NCBI RefSeq assembly: GCF_004683885.1
Contig: NZ_CP038440.1
Span: forward strand, 530,001 to 594,000
Source: Brevundimonas sp. MF30-B
GTDB lineage: Bacteria; Pseudomonadota; Alphaproteobacteria; Caulobacterales; Caulobacteraceae
Direction of reading: 5' to 3'
DNA length: 64,000 nt
Position 1 is the stretch's first letter; each line of letters starts with the position of its first letter. The notes under the pieces were generated by a model. That model saw only the letters and a program-made list of their open reading frames with translations. It was not told where the DNA came from and did not search any database. The position numbers were made by a program, and so were the translations under genes. This document shows, piece by piece, positions 33,818-41,453 of the stretch.

Positions 33818-34531
33818 TCAGGCGATCTCGGCGGCGATCGCCATAGCGGCCGCGCGTGGATCCGCCGCCGCTGTGATGGGACGCCCTACCACCAGATGCG
33901 TGGCCCCGTGGCGGATCGCTTGGGCGGGGGTCGCCGCCCGCGCCTGGTCGTCCAGGGCGGCGCCGGCGGGCCGAACGCCTGGGGTGACGATCAGGAAGTC
34001 CTCGCGGCCTGCTTCATACGCCAGGTCGCGCACGCGCGCCGCCTCATGCGGGCTGGCGACCACACCGTGCACGCCCGCCTCCAGCGCCTGACGCACGCGA
34101 TGTTCGACCAGTTCGGCGGGCGACAGGCTGTGGTCGTCGGCGGCCACATCCTCGGACGTCAGGCTGGTGAGGACGGTGACGCCCAGCACCTTGAGGTCTG
34201 ATCCCTCGACCCCGCGCATCGCCGCCGCCATCACCTGGGGCCGGGCGTGCACCGTCAGCAGGTCGCAGCCGGACCCGGCCAGAACCGCCGCCGCCTTCTG
34301 AACCGTCGCGCCGATGTCGTGCAGCTTCCAGTCCAGGAAGACCTGGCGGCCCTCGGCCTTGAGCTCGCGCGCCAGCGCCATGCCGTCCGTCGCGAAGAGC
34401 TGAAGGCCGATCTTGAAGAAGCCCACGGCGCCGCCGGTGCGCTCGACCAGTCGCCGCGCCTCGTTGGCCGTCTCGACGTCCAGCGCGCAGATCAGCCGGG
34501 GATCCGGCGCTCGGTTGGGATTGTGGGTCAT
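33818..34531 (-). CDS. pyrF: Orotidine-5'-phosphate decarboxylase
   Basis: Last step of UMP synthesis. The 237-residue TIM barrel has the Asp in ICALDVET (about 16), the Lys in FFKIGLQLF (about 38) and the catalytic VFLDWKLHDIGATV (about 63-76, Asp-x-Lys-x2-Asp), then HARP and TPGVRPAG. Full length. The divergent neighbour is marC. Confidence 0.96.
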   Translation of the reverse strand: MTHNPNRAPDPRLICALDVETANEARRLVERTGGAVGFFKIGLQLFATDGMALARELKAEGRQVFLDWKLHDIGATVQKAAAVLAGSGCDLLTVHARPQVMAAAMRGVEGSDLKVLGVTVLTSLTSEDVAADDHSLSPAELVEHRVRQALEAGVHGVVASPHEAARVRDLAYEAGREDFLIVTPGVRPAGAALDDQARAATPAQAIRHGATHLVVGRPITAAADPRAAAMAIAAEIA

Positions 34532-34620
34532 CGACGGGCTCGCGCTGACCGGCTATGGCGAGACGACGCGGCGGGACGCGTGGTCGGCTGGGCCGGCGTA
34601 TTGAGGGGCGAGGTCAGGCA

Positions 34621-35316
34621 ATGGACGCGTTCTACCTGGGGATCAACCTGTTCGTGATCCTGTTCGCGCTGGTCGATCCCATCGGCAACATCCCCATCTT
34701 CGCCGCAGCCACGGCTGGAGCCAGCTGGAAGCAGCGCATGGCGGTGGCGGCCCGACTCTGCGGCGCCATCGTTCTTTTCCTGCTGTTCTTCCTGCTGACC
34801 GGCCTGATGGTGCTGGAGTTCTTCGGCATCTCAATGGCCGCCTTCCGCATCGCGGGCGGCATTCTGCTGCTGCTGCTCGGTCTCAGCATGGCGCGCGAGG
34901 ACTTTCTCAAACTGTTCGCCGACGCCGACGCCGTGGCGGACGCTCAGGACGTGCGCGGTTACGCCAAGCGCCGTTTCCAAAAACTGATCGTACCCTTCGC
35001 CATCCCCCTTCTGGTCGGCCCGGGCGCCATTTCGGCCGTCATCATCCAGGCCGGTGAGGCGGAAGTCCTGGGCCCCATGGGCCTGGCCGCCAGCGCGGCG
35101 GCCATCGTGGCGGTCAGCGTCATCACCTTCGTCTGCTTCTCCCTGACCGGCCCGATCAGCCGCGTGATGGGCGACGTCGTCATGGCGGTCGTGGTGCGGG
35201 TGCTGGGCCTGATCCTGTGCGCCATGGCCATCCAGTTCATCCTGGCGGGCCTGGGCGAAGCCATGCCCGGCGTCATCTCGACCGGCGTGACCATCCCCTA
35301 TCCCACGGGCGACTGA
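34621..35316 (+). CDS. MarC/YchE-family integral membrane protein
   Basis: A 231-residue inner-membrane protein with six hydrophobic segments; ALVDPIGNIPIF near the N-terminus (about 17-28), a GGILLLLLGLSM helix and VPFAIPLLVGPGAIS (about 122-136) are the family hallmarks. The role is unknown despite the historical link to antibiotic resistance. GAGG upstream of the ATG at 34621. Confidence 0.92.
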   Translation: MDAFYLGINLFVILFALVDPIGNIPIFAAATAGASWKQRMAVAARLCGAIVLFLLFFLLTGLMVLEFFGISMAAFRIAGGILLLLLGLSMAREDFLKLFADADAVADAQDVRGYAKRRFQKLIVPFAIPLLVGPGAISAVIIQAGEAEVLGPMGLAASAAAIVAVSVITFVCFSLTGPISRVMGDVVMAVVVRVLGLILCAMAIQFILAGLGEAMPGVISTGVTIPYPTGD

Positions 35317-35376
35317 CTTCCGACCTCGCGCGCACGGTGCTAGGTCAGGCGGCTGAAAACCAACAGGAGAGCCGTC

Positions 35377-36195
35377 ATGGCCGAGAGCAGCTGGACCATG
35401 CCCGCGGGCGAACTCATGAAGGGCAAGAAGGGCCTGGTCATGGGCGTCGCGAACGCCAACTCCATCGCCTGGGGCATCGCCTCGCAGCTGGCCGCCCAGG
35501 GCGCCGAGCTGGCCTTCACCTATCTGGGCGAGGGGCTTGAGCGCCGCGTGCGCCCGCTGGCCGAAAGCGTCGGCGCCAAGGCCATTCTGCCCTGCGACGT
35601 AACCGACGACGCCTCGATGGACGCCCTGTTCATCGAGCTGGAGAAGACCTTCGGCACGATCGACTTCGTCGTCCACTCGGTCGCCTTCGCCAACAAGAAC
35701 GAACTGCAGGGCAGCTTCGTGGACAACACCACGCGCGACAGCTTCCTGCTGGCCATGAACATCTCGGTGTTCAGCTTCGTGGACGTGGCCAAGCGGGCGG
35801 CCAAGCTGATGCCCAACGGCGGCTCGATGATCACCATGACCTATCTGGGCGCCGAGCGGGCTATCCCGAACTACAACACCATGGGCGTGGCCAAGGCCGG
35901 GCTGGAAGCCGCGACCCGCTACATCGCCCGCGACCTCGGTCCCAAGGGCATCCGCGTCAACGCCATCTCGGCTGGCGCCATGCGCACCCTCAGCCTGGCC
36001 GGCATCTCGGGCGGCCGGGGCATGATCGCCCAGGGCCGCGCCATGTCGGCGATGAAGGAGGACACCTCCATGGAGGGCGTCGCCGGCGCCGCCCTGTGGC
36101 TGTGCTCGGACCTGGGCCTGTCAACTACCGGAGAGGTCGTGCACGTCGACGCCGGCTTCCACATGATGGGCCTGTCAGGCGACGAAGAGCAGTAG
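35377..36195 (+). CDS. fabI: Enoyl-ACP reductase (NADH)
   Basis: Reduces the trans-2-enoyl-ACP double bond in fatty acid elongation; the target of triclosan in many bacteria. The 272-residue SDR has the FabI nucleotide motif GVANANSIAWGIA (about 25-37), TYLGAERAIPNYNTMGVAKA with the Tyr-x6-Lys catalytic pair, and RVNAISAGAMRTLS. GGAGA precedes the ATG. Confidence 0.96.
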   Translation: MAESSWTMPAGELMKGKKGLVMGVANANSIAWGIASQLAAQGAELAFTYLGEGLERRVRPLAESVGAKAILPCDVTDDASMDALFIELEKTFGTIDFVVHSVAFANKNELQGSFVDNTTRDSFLLAMNISVFSFVDVAKRAAKLMPNGGSMITMTYLGAERAIPNYNTMGVAKAGLEAATRYIARDLGPKGIRVNAISAGAMRTLSLAGISGGRGMIAQGRAMSAMKEDTSMEGVAGAALWLCSDLGLSTTGEVVHVDAGFHMMGLSGDEEQ

Positions 36196-36264
36196 ACCGC
36201 GCCGTTGGGGGCTGTCGCCGTTCACCGACCGTCCCCAGCCTCGTCCCCAGGAAACTCAGCTCAG

Positions 36265-36280
36265 ACACTACATCTAGCGG
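36265..36280 (+). promoter_or_regulatory. Candidate NrdR box upstream of nrdB
   Basis: ACACTACATCTAGCGG matches 12 of 16 positions of the NrdR box ACACTATATATAGTGT. The next 16 bp (TCACTGTAAAATGTGA) are a weaker match (10 of 16). NrdR represses ribonucleotide reductase genes when dATP is high. Boxes normally come in pairs with a wider spacing, so the second is doubtful. Confidence 0.55.
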
Positions 36281-36389
36281 TCACTGTAAAATGTGATCGC
36301 AACATAGGCTGATTGCCGCTTGGCGCCGACCCGATTGCGCCGCATTCTGGCGACCTCTCCACGGATTCGTCTTCTCGAGGTCGCCCGCG

Positions 36390-37448
36390 ATGAACGCCCC
36401 CATCAAGCCCGGCATCATCATGCCTGCAAAGGCCGGCCTGCTGACCCCCTCGGCCGCCTACAAGCCCTTCCGCTACCCTTGGGCCTTCGACATGTGGAAG
36501 AAGCAGCAGCAGGTCCACTGGATGCCCGAAGAGGTGCCGCTGGGCGAGGACTGCAAGGACTGGGCGGCGAACCTGAACGACAAGGAGCGCAATCTGCTGA
36601 CGCAGATCTTCCGCTTCTTCACCCAGTCGGACATCGAGGTCGCGGACAACTACATGGAAAAATACGGTCGGGTGTTCAAACCGACCGAGGTGAAGATGAT
36701 GCTGTCGTCCTTCGCCAACATGGAGACGATCCACATCGCGGCCTATGCCCTGCTGCTCGAGACGATCGGCATGCCCGAGAGCGAGTTCGGCGCCTTCATG
36801 GAATATGAGGCCATGCGGGACAAGCACGACTACATGGGCCAGTTCGGGGTCGAGACCGACGCCGACATCTGCCGGACCCTGGCGATGTTCGGGGGCTTCA
36901 CCGAGGGCCTTCAGCTGTTCGCTAGCTTCGCCATGCTGATGAACTTCCCGCGCTTCTCCAAGATGAAGGGCATGGGCCAGATCGTGTCCTGGTCGGTGCG
37001 CGACGAAAGCCTGCACTGCGAGGGCATCATCAAGCTGTACCACGCCTTCAACAAGGAAACGGGCGCCGTCACCAAGGCCGTGGCCGACGACATCGTCCAG
37101 TGCTGCGAGACCGTGGTGGGCCTGGAGGACAAGTTCATCGACCTGGCCTTCGAGGCCGGCGAAGTGCAGGGCATGACGCCCGAGGACATCAAGAAGTACA
37201 TCCGGTTCATCGCCGACTGGCGCCTGCGCCAGCTGAACCTGCCGGAGCTGTACGGCGGTTCGCGCGAGAACCCGCTGCCGTGGCTGCAGTCGCTGCTGTC
37301 GGGCGTCGAGCACGCCAACTTCTTCGAGGCGCGCGCAACCGAGTACTCCAAGGCCGCAACCCAGGGCGCCTGGCATGGGGCTGACGGCGTCTGGTCGGAG
37401 TTCGACAAGATGATGGCCCGTCGCGACATGAGCCTGGTCCCGAACTGA
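36390..37448 (+). CDS. nrdB: Class Ia ribonucleotide reductase, beta subunit
   Basis: Carries the diiron-tyrosyl radical for reduction of ribonucleotides. In the 352-residue protein the metal/radical site is clear: NMETIHIAAY gives Glu-x2-His-x3-Tyr (about 110-119), further ligands in EYEAMRDKHD and SWSVRDESLHCEGI. The C-terminal tail should dock to NrdA. nrdA is not in the window. The upstream region holds a candidate NrdR box. Confidence 0.96.
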   Translation: MNAPIKPGIIMPAKAGLLTPSAAYKPFRYPWAFDMWKKQQQVHWMPEEVPLGEDCKDWAANLNDKERNLLTQIFRFFTQSDIEVADNYMEKYGRVFKPTEVKMMLSSFANMETIHIAAYALLLETIGMPESEFGAFMEYEAMRDKHDYMGQFGVETDADICRTLAMFGGFTEGLQLFASFAMLMNFPRFSKMKGMGQIVSWSVRDESLHCEGIIKLYHAFNKETGAVTKAVADDIVQCCETVVGLEDKFIDLAFEAGEVQGMTPEDIKKYIRFIADWRLRQLNLPELYGGSRENPLPWLQSLLSGVEHANFFEARATEYSKAATQGAWHGADGVWSEFDKMMARRDMSLVPN

Positions 37449-37465
37449 CGGGATCCGCGCGGTGT

Positions 37466-37873
37466 TCAGCGTCGCTTGAGCACCGCGCGCGTCAGGCAGG
37501 AAAAGACGAGACGCCCGGCCTCGTCCAGCAGATCGTGCTGGGCGATGACGATGCCCTTGTCGTCGCCGACCGGGTCCTTGCCCATCACGGTCATCCGACC
37601 ACGCAGCAGTTCGCCGGGGGGCGGATTGCGCATGAAGCGCAGGCCGTCGATCGCCAGCATCTTGGTCTGCGCCCAGCCGGCGGCCTTTTCCGCGGCCAGC
37701 CGATTCCACAGCGCATAGACCAGGGCGTCGGGCGCGCCATAGGCGACGTCCCAGCCCGGCGCGAACCGCTCGGCGAACACCTCCAGGGCCTCGCCGTCGA
37801 CGGCGCAGGCGCCCAGGGGGATCACCTGGCCCACCTCGATGTCCTCGAAATGGGCCGAAAGCGGATCGCTCAT
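37466..37873 (-). CDS. MaoC-like hot-dog dehydratase
   Basis: A 135-residue single hot-dog-domain protein. It begins SAHFEDIEVGQVIPLG, as in MaoC-like enoyl-CoA hydratases, and has PPPGELLRGRMTV in the second half. The classic Asp-x4-His active-site pair is not clear, since the region reads FAERFAPGWDVAYG, so activity is unsure. It is 13 bp downstream of an MDR oxidoreductase, likely in one operon. Confidence 0.75.
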   Translation of the reverse strand: MSDPLSAHFEDIEVGQVIPLGACAVDGEALEVFAERFAPGWDVAYGAPDALVYALWNRLAAEKAAGWAQTKMLAIDGLRFMRNPPPGELLRGRMTVMGKDPVGDDKGIVIAQHDLLDEAGRLVFSCLTRAVLKRR

Positions 37874-37886
37874 CGGAGGGTCTCCT

Positions 37887-38906
37887 TTATGCGGGCTCCT
37901 CGGACACCCGCACCAGCAGCTTGCCGTCGTGATCGCCGGTGAACAAGCGGTCCAGCGACTTGACCGCGCCTTCCAGCCCGTCGTCGACGTGGACCTTCCA
38001 CTTCACGCGCCCGTCGGCGAGCCACGGGCCCATCTCCTCGACCATCTCGCGGGCGCGGTGGGCGTAATCGAGCACCAGGAAGCCCTGGACGTTCAGCCGG
38101 TGGGTGATGATGCGCGAGAAGTTCGGCGAGGGCGGCATGCGCGTGGCGTTATAGGCCGAGATCAGACCGCAGACCGCCATGCGGGCGTGTACGTTCAGCC
38201 GGTTCCACACGGCGATCATGATGTCGCCGCCGACGTTCTCGAAGTTCAAGTCGATGCCGTTCGGCGCCAGTCGGTCCAGCGCCTCGCCCACGTCTTCGTT
38301 CTTGTAGTCGACCGCGCCGTCGAAACCGAGCTCTTCGGTCAGCCAGCGGCACTTGTCCGGGCCACCGGCGATGCCGATGACGCGCGCGCCGCGCTGCTTG
38401 GCCACCTGCCCGGCGATCGAGCCCACGGCCCCGGCAGCCGCCGAGATCACCAGCGTCTCGCCCGCCTTGGCCTTCAGCACGTCGGTGACGCCGAAGTAGG
38501 CGGTCAGGCCGGTCATGCCCAGCACCGACAGATTGGCGGTCAGCGGCAGGCCGGGGAAGCGGTGCACCGGGCGCAGGCCCTGCTCATGCACAACGGCGTA
38601 GTCAGCCCAGCCGCCTGACAGCGGCGTGACGATGTCGCCTTCCTTGTAGCGCTCGGACTTCGACTGCTCGACCACGCCCAGGGTCAGGCCGCGCATGACG
38701 TCGCCTATGCCCACCGGCGGCAGATAGCCTTCGGAATCATTCATCCAAGTCCGGTTGGTCGGATCCAGCGACAGATAGAGGGTGCGGACCAGCGCTTCGC
38801 CGTCCTTCAGATCAGGAATGGCGGTTTCGATCAGCTCCAGGTCGCCGTCCTGGACATTGCCCTTGGGGCGATTGCGCAGGACCCACTGACGATTGCGGAT
38901 GGACAT
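37887..38906 (-). CDS. NADP-dependent MDR-family oxidoreductase
   Basis: A 339-residue zinc-free medium-chain reductase of the leukotriene B4 dehydrogenase/CurA type: RTLYLSLDPTNRTWM (about 47-61), GMTGLTAYFG (about 126-135), and the NADPH motif SAAAGAVGSIAGQVAK (about 151-166). Probably reduces an alpha,beta-unsaturated ketone or aldehyde. The downstream partner is the MaoC-like gene. Confidence 0.88.
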   Translation of the reverse strand: MSIRNRQWVLRNRPKGNVQDGDLELIETAIPDLKDGEALVRTLYLSLDPTNRTWMNDSEGYLPPVGIGDVMRGLTLGVVEQSKSERYKEGDIVTPLSGGWADYAVVHEQGLRPVHRFPGLPLTANLSVLGMTGLTAYFGVTDVLKAKAGETLVISAAAGAVGSIAGQVAKQRGARVIGIAGGPDKCRWLTEELGFDGAVDYKNEDVGEALDRLAPNGIDLNFENVGGDIMIAVWNRLNVHARMAVCGLISAYNATRMPPSPNFSRIITHRLNVQGFLVLDYAHRAREMVEEMGPWLADGRVKWKVHVDDGLEGAVKSLDRLFTGDHDGKLLVRVSEEPA

Positions 38907-38984
38907 GGTCGGCTCCGTGATGCGTTTTCTTTCGATACGCGCATTTGGGCCGCGGAAGACGTCGCTGTCGAGAGCACGTGCGAG

Positions 38985-39107
38985 AAAAAGGGCGGACCCT
39001 ATCGGGTCCGCCCTGTAGAAGTGGCATCATCGAGAATGAGGCGCGGAGGCGACAGATCGGCTTTCGCCAATCTCAAGTCGGGGGGGCGTCGCCGCCTCCG
39101 CCAAGTG
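38985..39107 (-). ncRNA. Candidate GsrN-like small RNA of the general stress response
   Basis: Minus-strand transcript of about 120 nt with three parts: a long stem GCGGAGGC-(GGC)-GAC (39101-39088) against GTCGCCTCCGC (39053-39043); inside it a run of seven C (39086-39080) and a hairpin AGATTGGC-GAAA-GCCGATCT with a GNRA loop (39073-39054); and an intrinsic terminator (stem 39013-38990, then U5). An EcfG-like promoter lies just upstream. GsrN of Caulobacter is a stress sRNA with a C-rich loop and this type of promoter; homology here is inferred from architecture, not from alignment. Confidence 0.6.
38990..39013 (-). terminator. Intrinsic terminator of the candidate small RNA
   Basis: Stem GGGCGGACCC / GGGTCCGCCC with a 4-nt loop; on the minus strand it is followed by five U. 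No protein gene ends here, which is the first sign of a noncoding transcript. Confidence 0.85.
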
Positions 39108-39109
39108 AT

Positions 39110-39134
39110 AACCCGGAGCCCTGAACCCGGTTCC
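39110..39134 (-). promoter_or_regulatory. EcfG-type promoter of the candidate small RNA
   Basis: On the minus strand GGAAC (39134-39130), 16 nt, GGTT (39113-39110). This differs from the GGAAC-N16/17-CGTT consensus by one base. The predicted start is about 39104. Confidence 0.5.
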
Positions 39135-39235
39135 GTTGTTCGCCGAAAAATCTCCGCGCCGGCTCAGGCGGAACAGCCACGCTGGCGCGCGCGTTGGTCC
39201 AACCGAACTCATTCATTCGGGCGGGAGCCGATCAG

Positions 39236-39583
39236 TTGACCCACGAAGATCCCCATTCCAAATCCGCCGACGCCGTGCACGAAGGCCGGCCGGTCGAAGC
39301 TCAATATACGCGTCAGGGCCGCCCCGGCGTGCGCATTCTGTGGCTGCTGATCATCTCGGCCGGCGCCGCCGCTGTGCTGCTGATCGGCATGTGGATGCTG
39401 AGCCAAGGCGGCTTCTCGCAGACCAACGCCAATGCGGGTCAGCAGGCGGTGGACGCCGCTGCCTTCCAAGGCGATGCGCAGAGCGCGCCAGCGGCCAGCG
39501 CGCCGACCGACGCCGACGGCAATCCTCAACCGGTCCCCACCGGCGAGGCCCCCAACGTCAACGCCCCGACCGTTCAGCGCTGA
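39236..39583 (+). CDS. Hypothetical single-pass membrane protein
   Basis: About 115 residues: a polar N-terminus, one membrane segment (ILWLLIISAGAAAVLLIGMWML, about 36-57) and a low-complexity Ala/Gln/Asn/Pro-rich tail. No ATG fits; the TTG at 39236 has GGGAG upstream, and another TTG at 39194 is possible. It converges with phyR across a shared terminator. Function unknown. Confidence 0.6.
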   Translation: MTHEDPHSKSADAVHEGRPVEAQYTRQGRPGVRILWLLIISAGAAAVLLIGMWMLSQGGFSQTNANAGQQAVDAAAFQGDAQSAPAASAPTDADGNPQPVPTGEAPNVNAPTVQR

Positions 39584-39601
39584 TCGGCTGATCCAATAGA
39601 A

Positions 39602-39634
39602 AAAGGCCCCGGCGATCGGATCGCCGGGGCCTTT
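39602..39634. terminator. Bidirectional intrinsic terminator
   Basis: A 14-bp perfect stem AAAGGCCCCGGCGA / TCGCCGGGGCCTTT with a 5-nt loop, between the convergent gene ending at 39583 and phyR. Confidence 0.9.
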
Positions 39635-39661
39635 CGTTTGTCGTGTGTGACAGGCGACAGA

Positions 39662-40456
39662 TCAGGCCGCCTGCTTCTGCCGCGAAGGGTGGAAGAACAG
39701 CGCCTGGCTGATCGCCGCCTTCACCGTTTCGGGCTGGAAGGGCTTGGTGATCAGGAAGGTCGGCTCCGGGCGCTCGCCGGTCAGCAAGCGTTCCGGGAAG
39801 GCGGTGATGAAGATCACCGGCACGTCGATGCGCTTCAGGATGTCCTTGACCGCATCGATCCCCGACGAGCCGTCGGCCAGCTGGATGTCGGCCAGGACCA
39901 AGCCCGGGCGATGGCGGGCCACGGCGTCGACGGCCTCGTCATGCGTCGTCGCCGTCGCGGTGACATTGTGACCCAGTTCCTTCACCAGGCTTTCGATGTC
40001 GGCCGAGATGATGGCCTCATCCTCGATGATCAGCACGTCGGTCGCCAGTTCGGCGTCGATGTCCGCCTGAGCGTCGGCGATCAGACGTTCGACCGAATGG
40101 GGATCGGAGCCCAGGATCTGCGAGGCTTCCGAAGGCGTGAAGCCTTCCAGCGCCGTCAGCAGGAACGCCTGTCGCGAGCGCGGCGCGATGCGCATCAGGC
40201 GGCGCGAGGCGTCGTCGCGGGCTTCCAGACCGCTGGTGTCCTCCAGCTGCGCGCCGGTCGAAGACCAGATGGCGTGGAACACGTGGTACAGGGCCACCCG
40301 CGGCGTCATGTCGGCGGGCAGCTGACGCTCGCCGGCGGCCAGTGCCTCCAGCGCCACCCGCACATAGTTGTCGCCGGTGGTTTGGTCTCCAGTCAGCGCG
40401 CGCGCGTAGCGACGAACATAGGGCAGGTGCGGCGCCAATCTGGCCAGAAGGCTCAT
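39662..40456 (-). CDS. phyR: General stress response anti-anti-sigma factor PhyR
   Basis: Response regulator with an N-terminal sigma-factor-like domain (about 1-135; LAPHLPYVRRYARALTGDQ and LLTALEGFTPSEASQILGSD) and a C-terminal receiver domain (VLIIEDEAII, phospho-Asp in LADIQLADGSSG, Lys in ITKPF). When phosphorylated it binds NepR and frees EcfG. Length 264 is typical. It diverges from nepR-ecfG, and its own promoter is EcfG-type, giving positive feedback. Confidence 0.96.
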   Translation of the reverse strand: MSLLARLAPHLPYVRRYARALTGDQTTGDNYVRVALEALAAGERQLPADMTPRVALYHVFHAIWSSTGAQLEDTSGLEARDDASRRLMRIAPRSRQAFLLTALEGFTPSEASQILGSDPHSVERLIADAQADIDAELATDVLIIEDEAIISADIESLVKELGHNVTATATTHDEAVDAVARHRPGLVLADIQLADGSSGIDAVKDILKRIDVPVIFITAFPERLLTGERPEPTFLITKPFQPETVKAAISQALFFHPSRQKQAA

Positions 40457-40513
40457 TCGATAATCCCCGACTCCAACGCGCCGCCGACGTGGCGGGCGTG
40501 ACTAAGGGGGGCT

Positions 40514-40538
40514 AACGTATCGCGAAGATCGCGGTTCC
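40514..40538 (-). promoter_or_regulatory. EcfG promoter of phyR
   Basis: Minus strand GGAAC (40538-40534), 16 nt, CGTT (40517-40514): an exact match to the general stress sigma consensus, about 58 bp upstream of the phyR start. Confidence 0.9.
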
Positions 40539-40580
40539 AACAAATTTGCGCTGCGCCGAGATGAATTCGCTGTCATGATC

Positions 40581-40605
40581 GGAACCGCCCCGTCGGTTCG
40601 CCGTT
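40581..40605 (+). promoter_or_regulatory. EcfG promoter of nepR-ecfG
   Basis: GGAAC (40581-40585), 16 nt, CGTT (40602-40605): an exact consensus match, about 50 bp before the nepR ATG. With the phyR promoter it makes the whole locus autoregulated. Confidence 0.9.
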
Positions 40606-40654
40606 GTCGGCTGTCAATGAGGCTTTCAGACCCGAGGGCGGCGGTCTAAAATTA

Positions 40655-40852
40655 ATGACGAAACCAAGCGATCCTTCTCGAAAGGCGGCGACAAACGGCG
40701 CCGGCCAGGAAGAGGCGCGCCTGCGCCAGCAGGCCATAGGCGTCAAGCTGCGCCATATGTTCGACGAAGTGGTGAACGAGCCTGTCCCTGACGAGTTCCT
40801 GGACATTCTGCGCCGCGCAGACGAGCGTTCGTCCGGCGGGAGCAACGCATGA
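40655..40852 (+). CDS. nepR: Anti-sigma factor NepR
   Basis: A 65-residue protein that holds EcfG inactive until PhyR-P captures it. The core QAIGVKLRHMFDEVVNEPVP followed by DEFLDILRRAD is the NepR signature of two short helices. The ATG at 40655 lies within an AT-rich leader. Its stop overlaps the ecfG start (ATGA), coupling the levels of the two proteins. Confidence 0.93.
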   Translation: MTKPSDPSRKAATNGAGQEEARLRQQAIGVKLRHMFDEVVNEPVPDEFLDILRRADERSSGGSNA

Positions 40853-41451
40853 GCGGTTCGCCCGCCCCCAAGCCGCCTTCGGCTGATGATGCAGCGTTCA
40901 AGCGCGAATTGGTGGGGCTCATTCCTCACCTGCGCGCCTTCGCGCGGACCCTGACCGGAGATCCCACGGCCGCCGACGATCTGGCGCAGGACGCCATGAT
41001 GAAGGCGTGGGACGCCCGCGCCAGCTATCAGATGGGCACGAACATGAAGGCTTGGACCTTCATGATTCTGCGCAACCAGTTCTATTCCGAGAAGCGCCGC
41101 TCGTGGCGCCAGTCTCAGCTCGACCAGGAAGCCGCCGAACGCACTCTCGTGGCTGTCGACGACCCAGAGGCGCCCGTCGCGCTCGATGAATTGCGCCAAG
41201 CCCTCAAAACCTTGCCGGAAGAACAGCGCGAGGCCCTCATTCTGGTTGGGGCAGGCGGCTTCGCCTACGAGGAAGCCGCCGAGATCTGCCAGTGCGCTGT
41301 TGGGACGGTCAAAAGCCGAGTCAGCCGCGCTCGGCGCGCCTTGCAGGCGACGCTTGAGCGTGGGGGCTATGCCCGCGACGGCAGAGCTGCGGGCGACGCC
41401 ATGCGATCCATCCTGGCCGCAGCGGACAGCCTCAGCGCCCGTCGGGGCTGA
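40849..41451 (+). CDS. ecfG: General stress response ECF sigma factor (EcfG/SigT)
   Basis: A 200-residue ECF sigma factor: region 2 (LVGLIPHLRAFARTLTGD, about 21-38; DDLAQDAMMKAW, about 44-55) and region 4 (LKTLPEEQREALILVGAGGF, then YEEAAEICQCAVGTVKSRVS). It directs transcription from GGAAC-N16-CGTT promoters, several of which are in this locus. It is coupled to nepR and followed two bases later by the sensor kinase. Confidence 0.95.
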   Translation: MSGSPAPKPPSADDAAFKRELVGLIPHLRAFARTLTGDPTAADDLAQDAMMKAWDARASYQMGTNMKAWTFMILRNQFYSEKRRSWRQSQLDQEAAERTLVAVDDPEAPVALDELRQALKTLPEEQREALILVGAGGFAYEEAAEICQCAVGTVKSRVSRARRALQATLERGGYARDGRAAGDAMRSILAAADSLSARRG

Positions 41452-41453
41452 AG

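Noticed and set aside
39027..39212. 61-codon minus-strand frame ending near the orphan terminator
   Set aside because: It coincides with the structured small RNA and its promoter; the reading frame is probably accidental.
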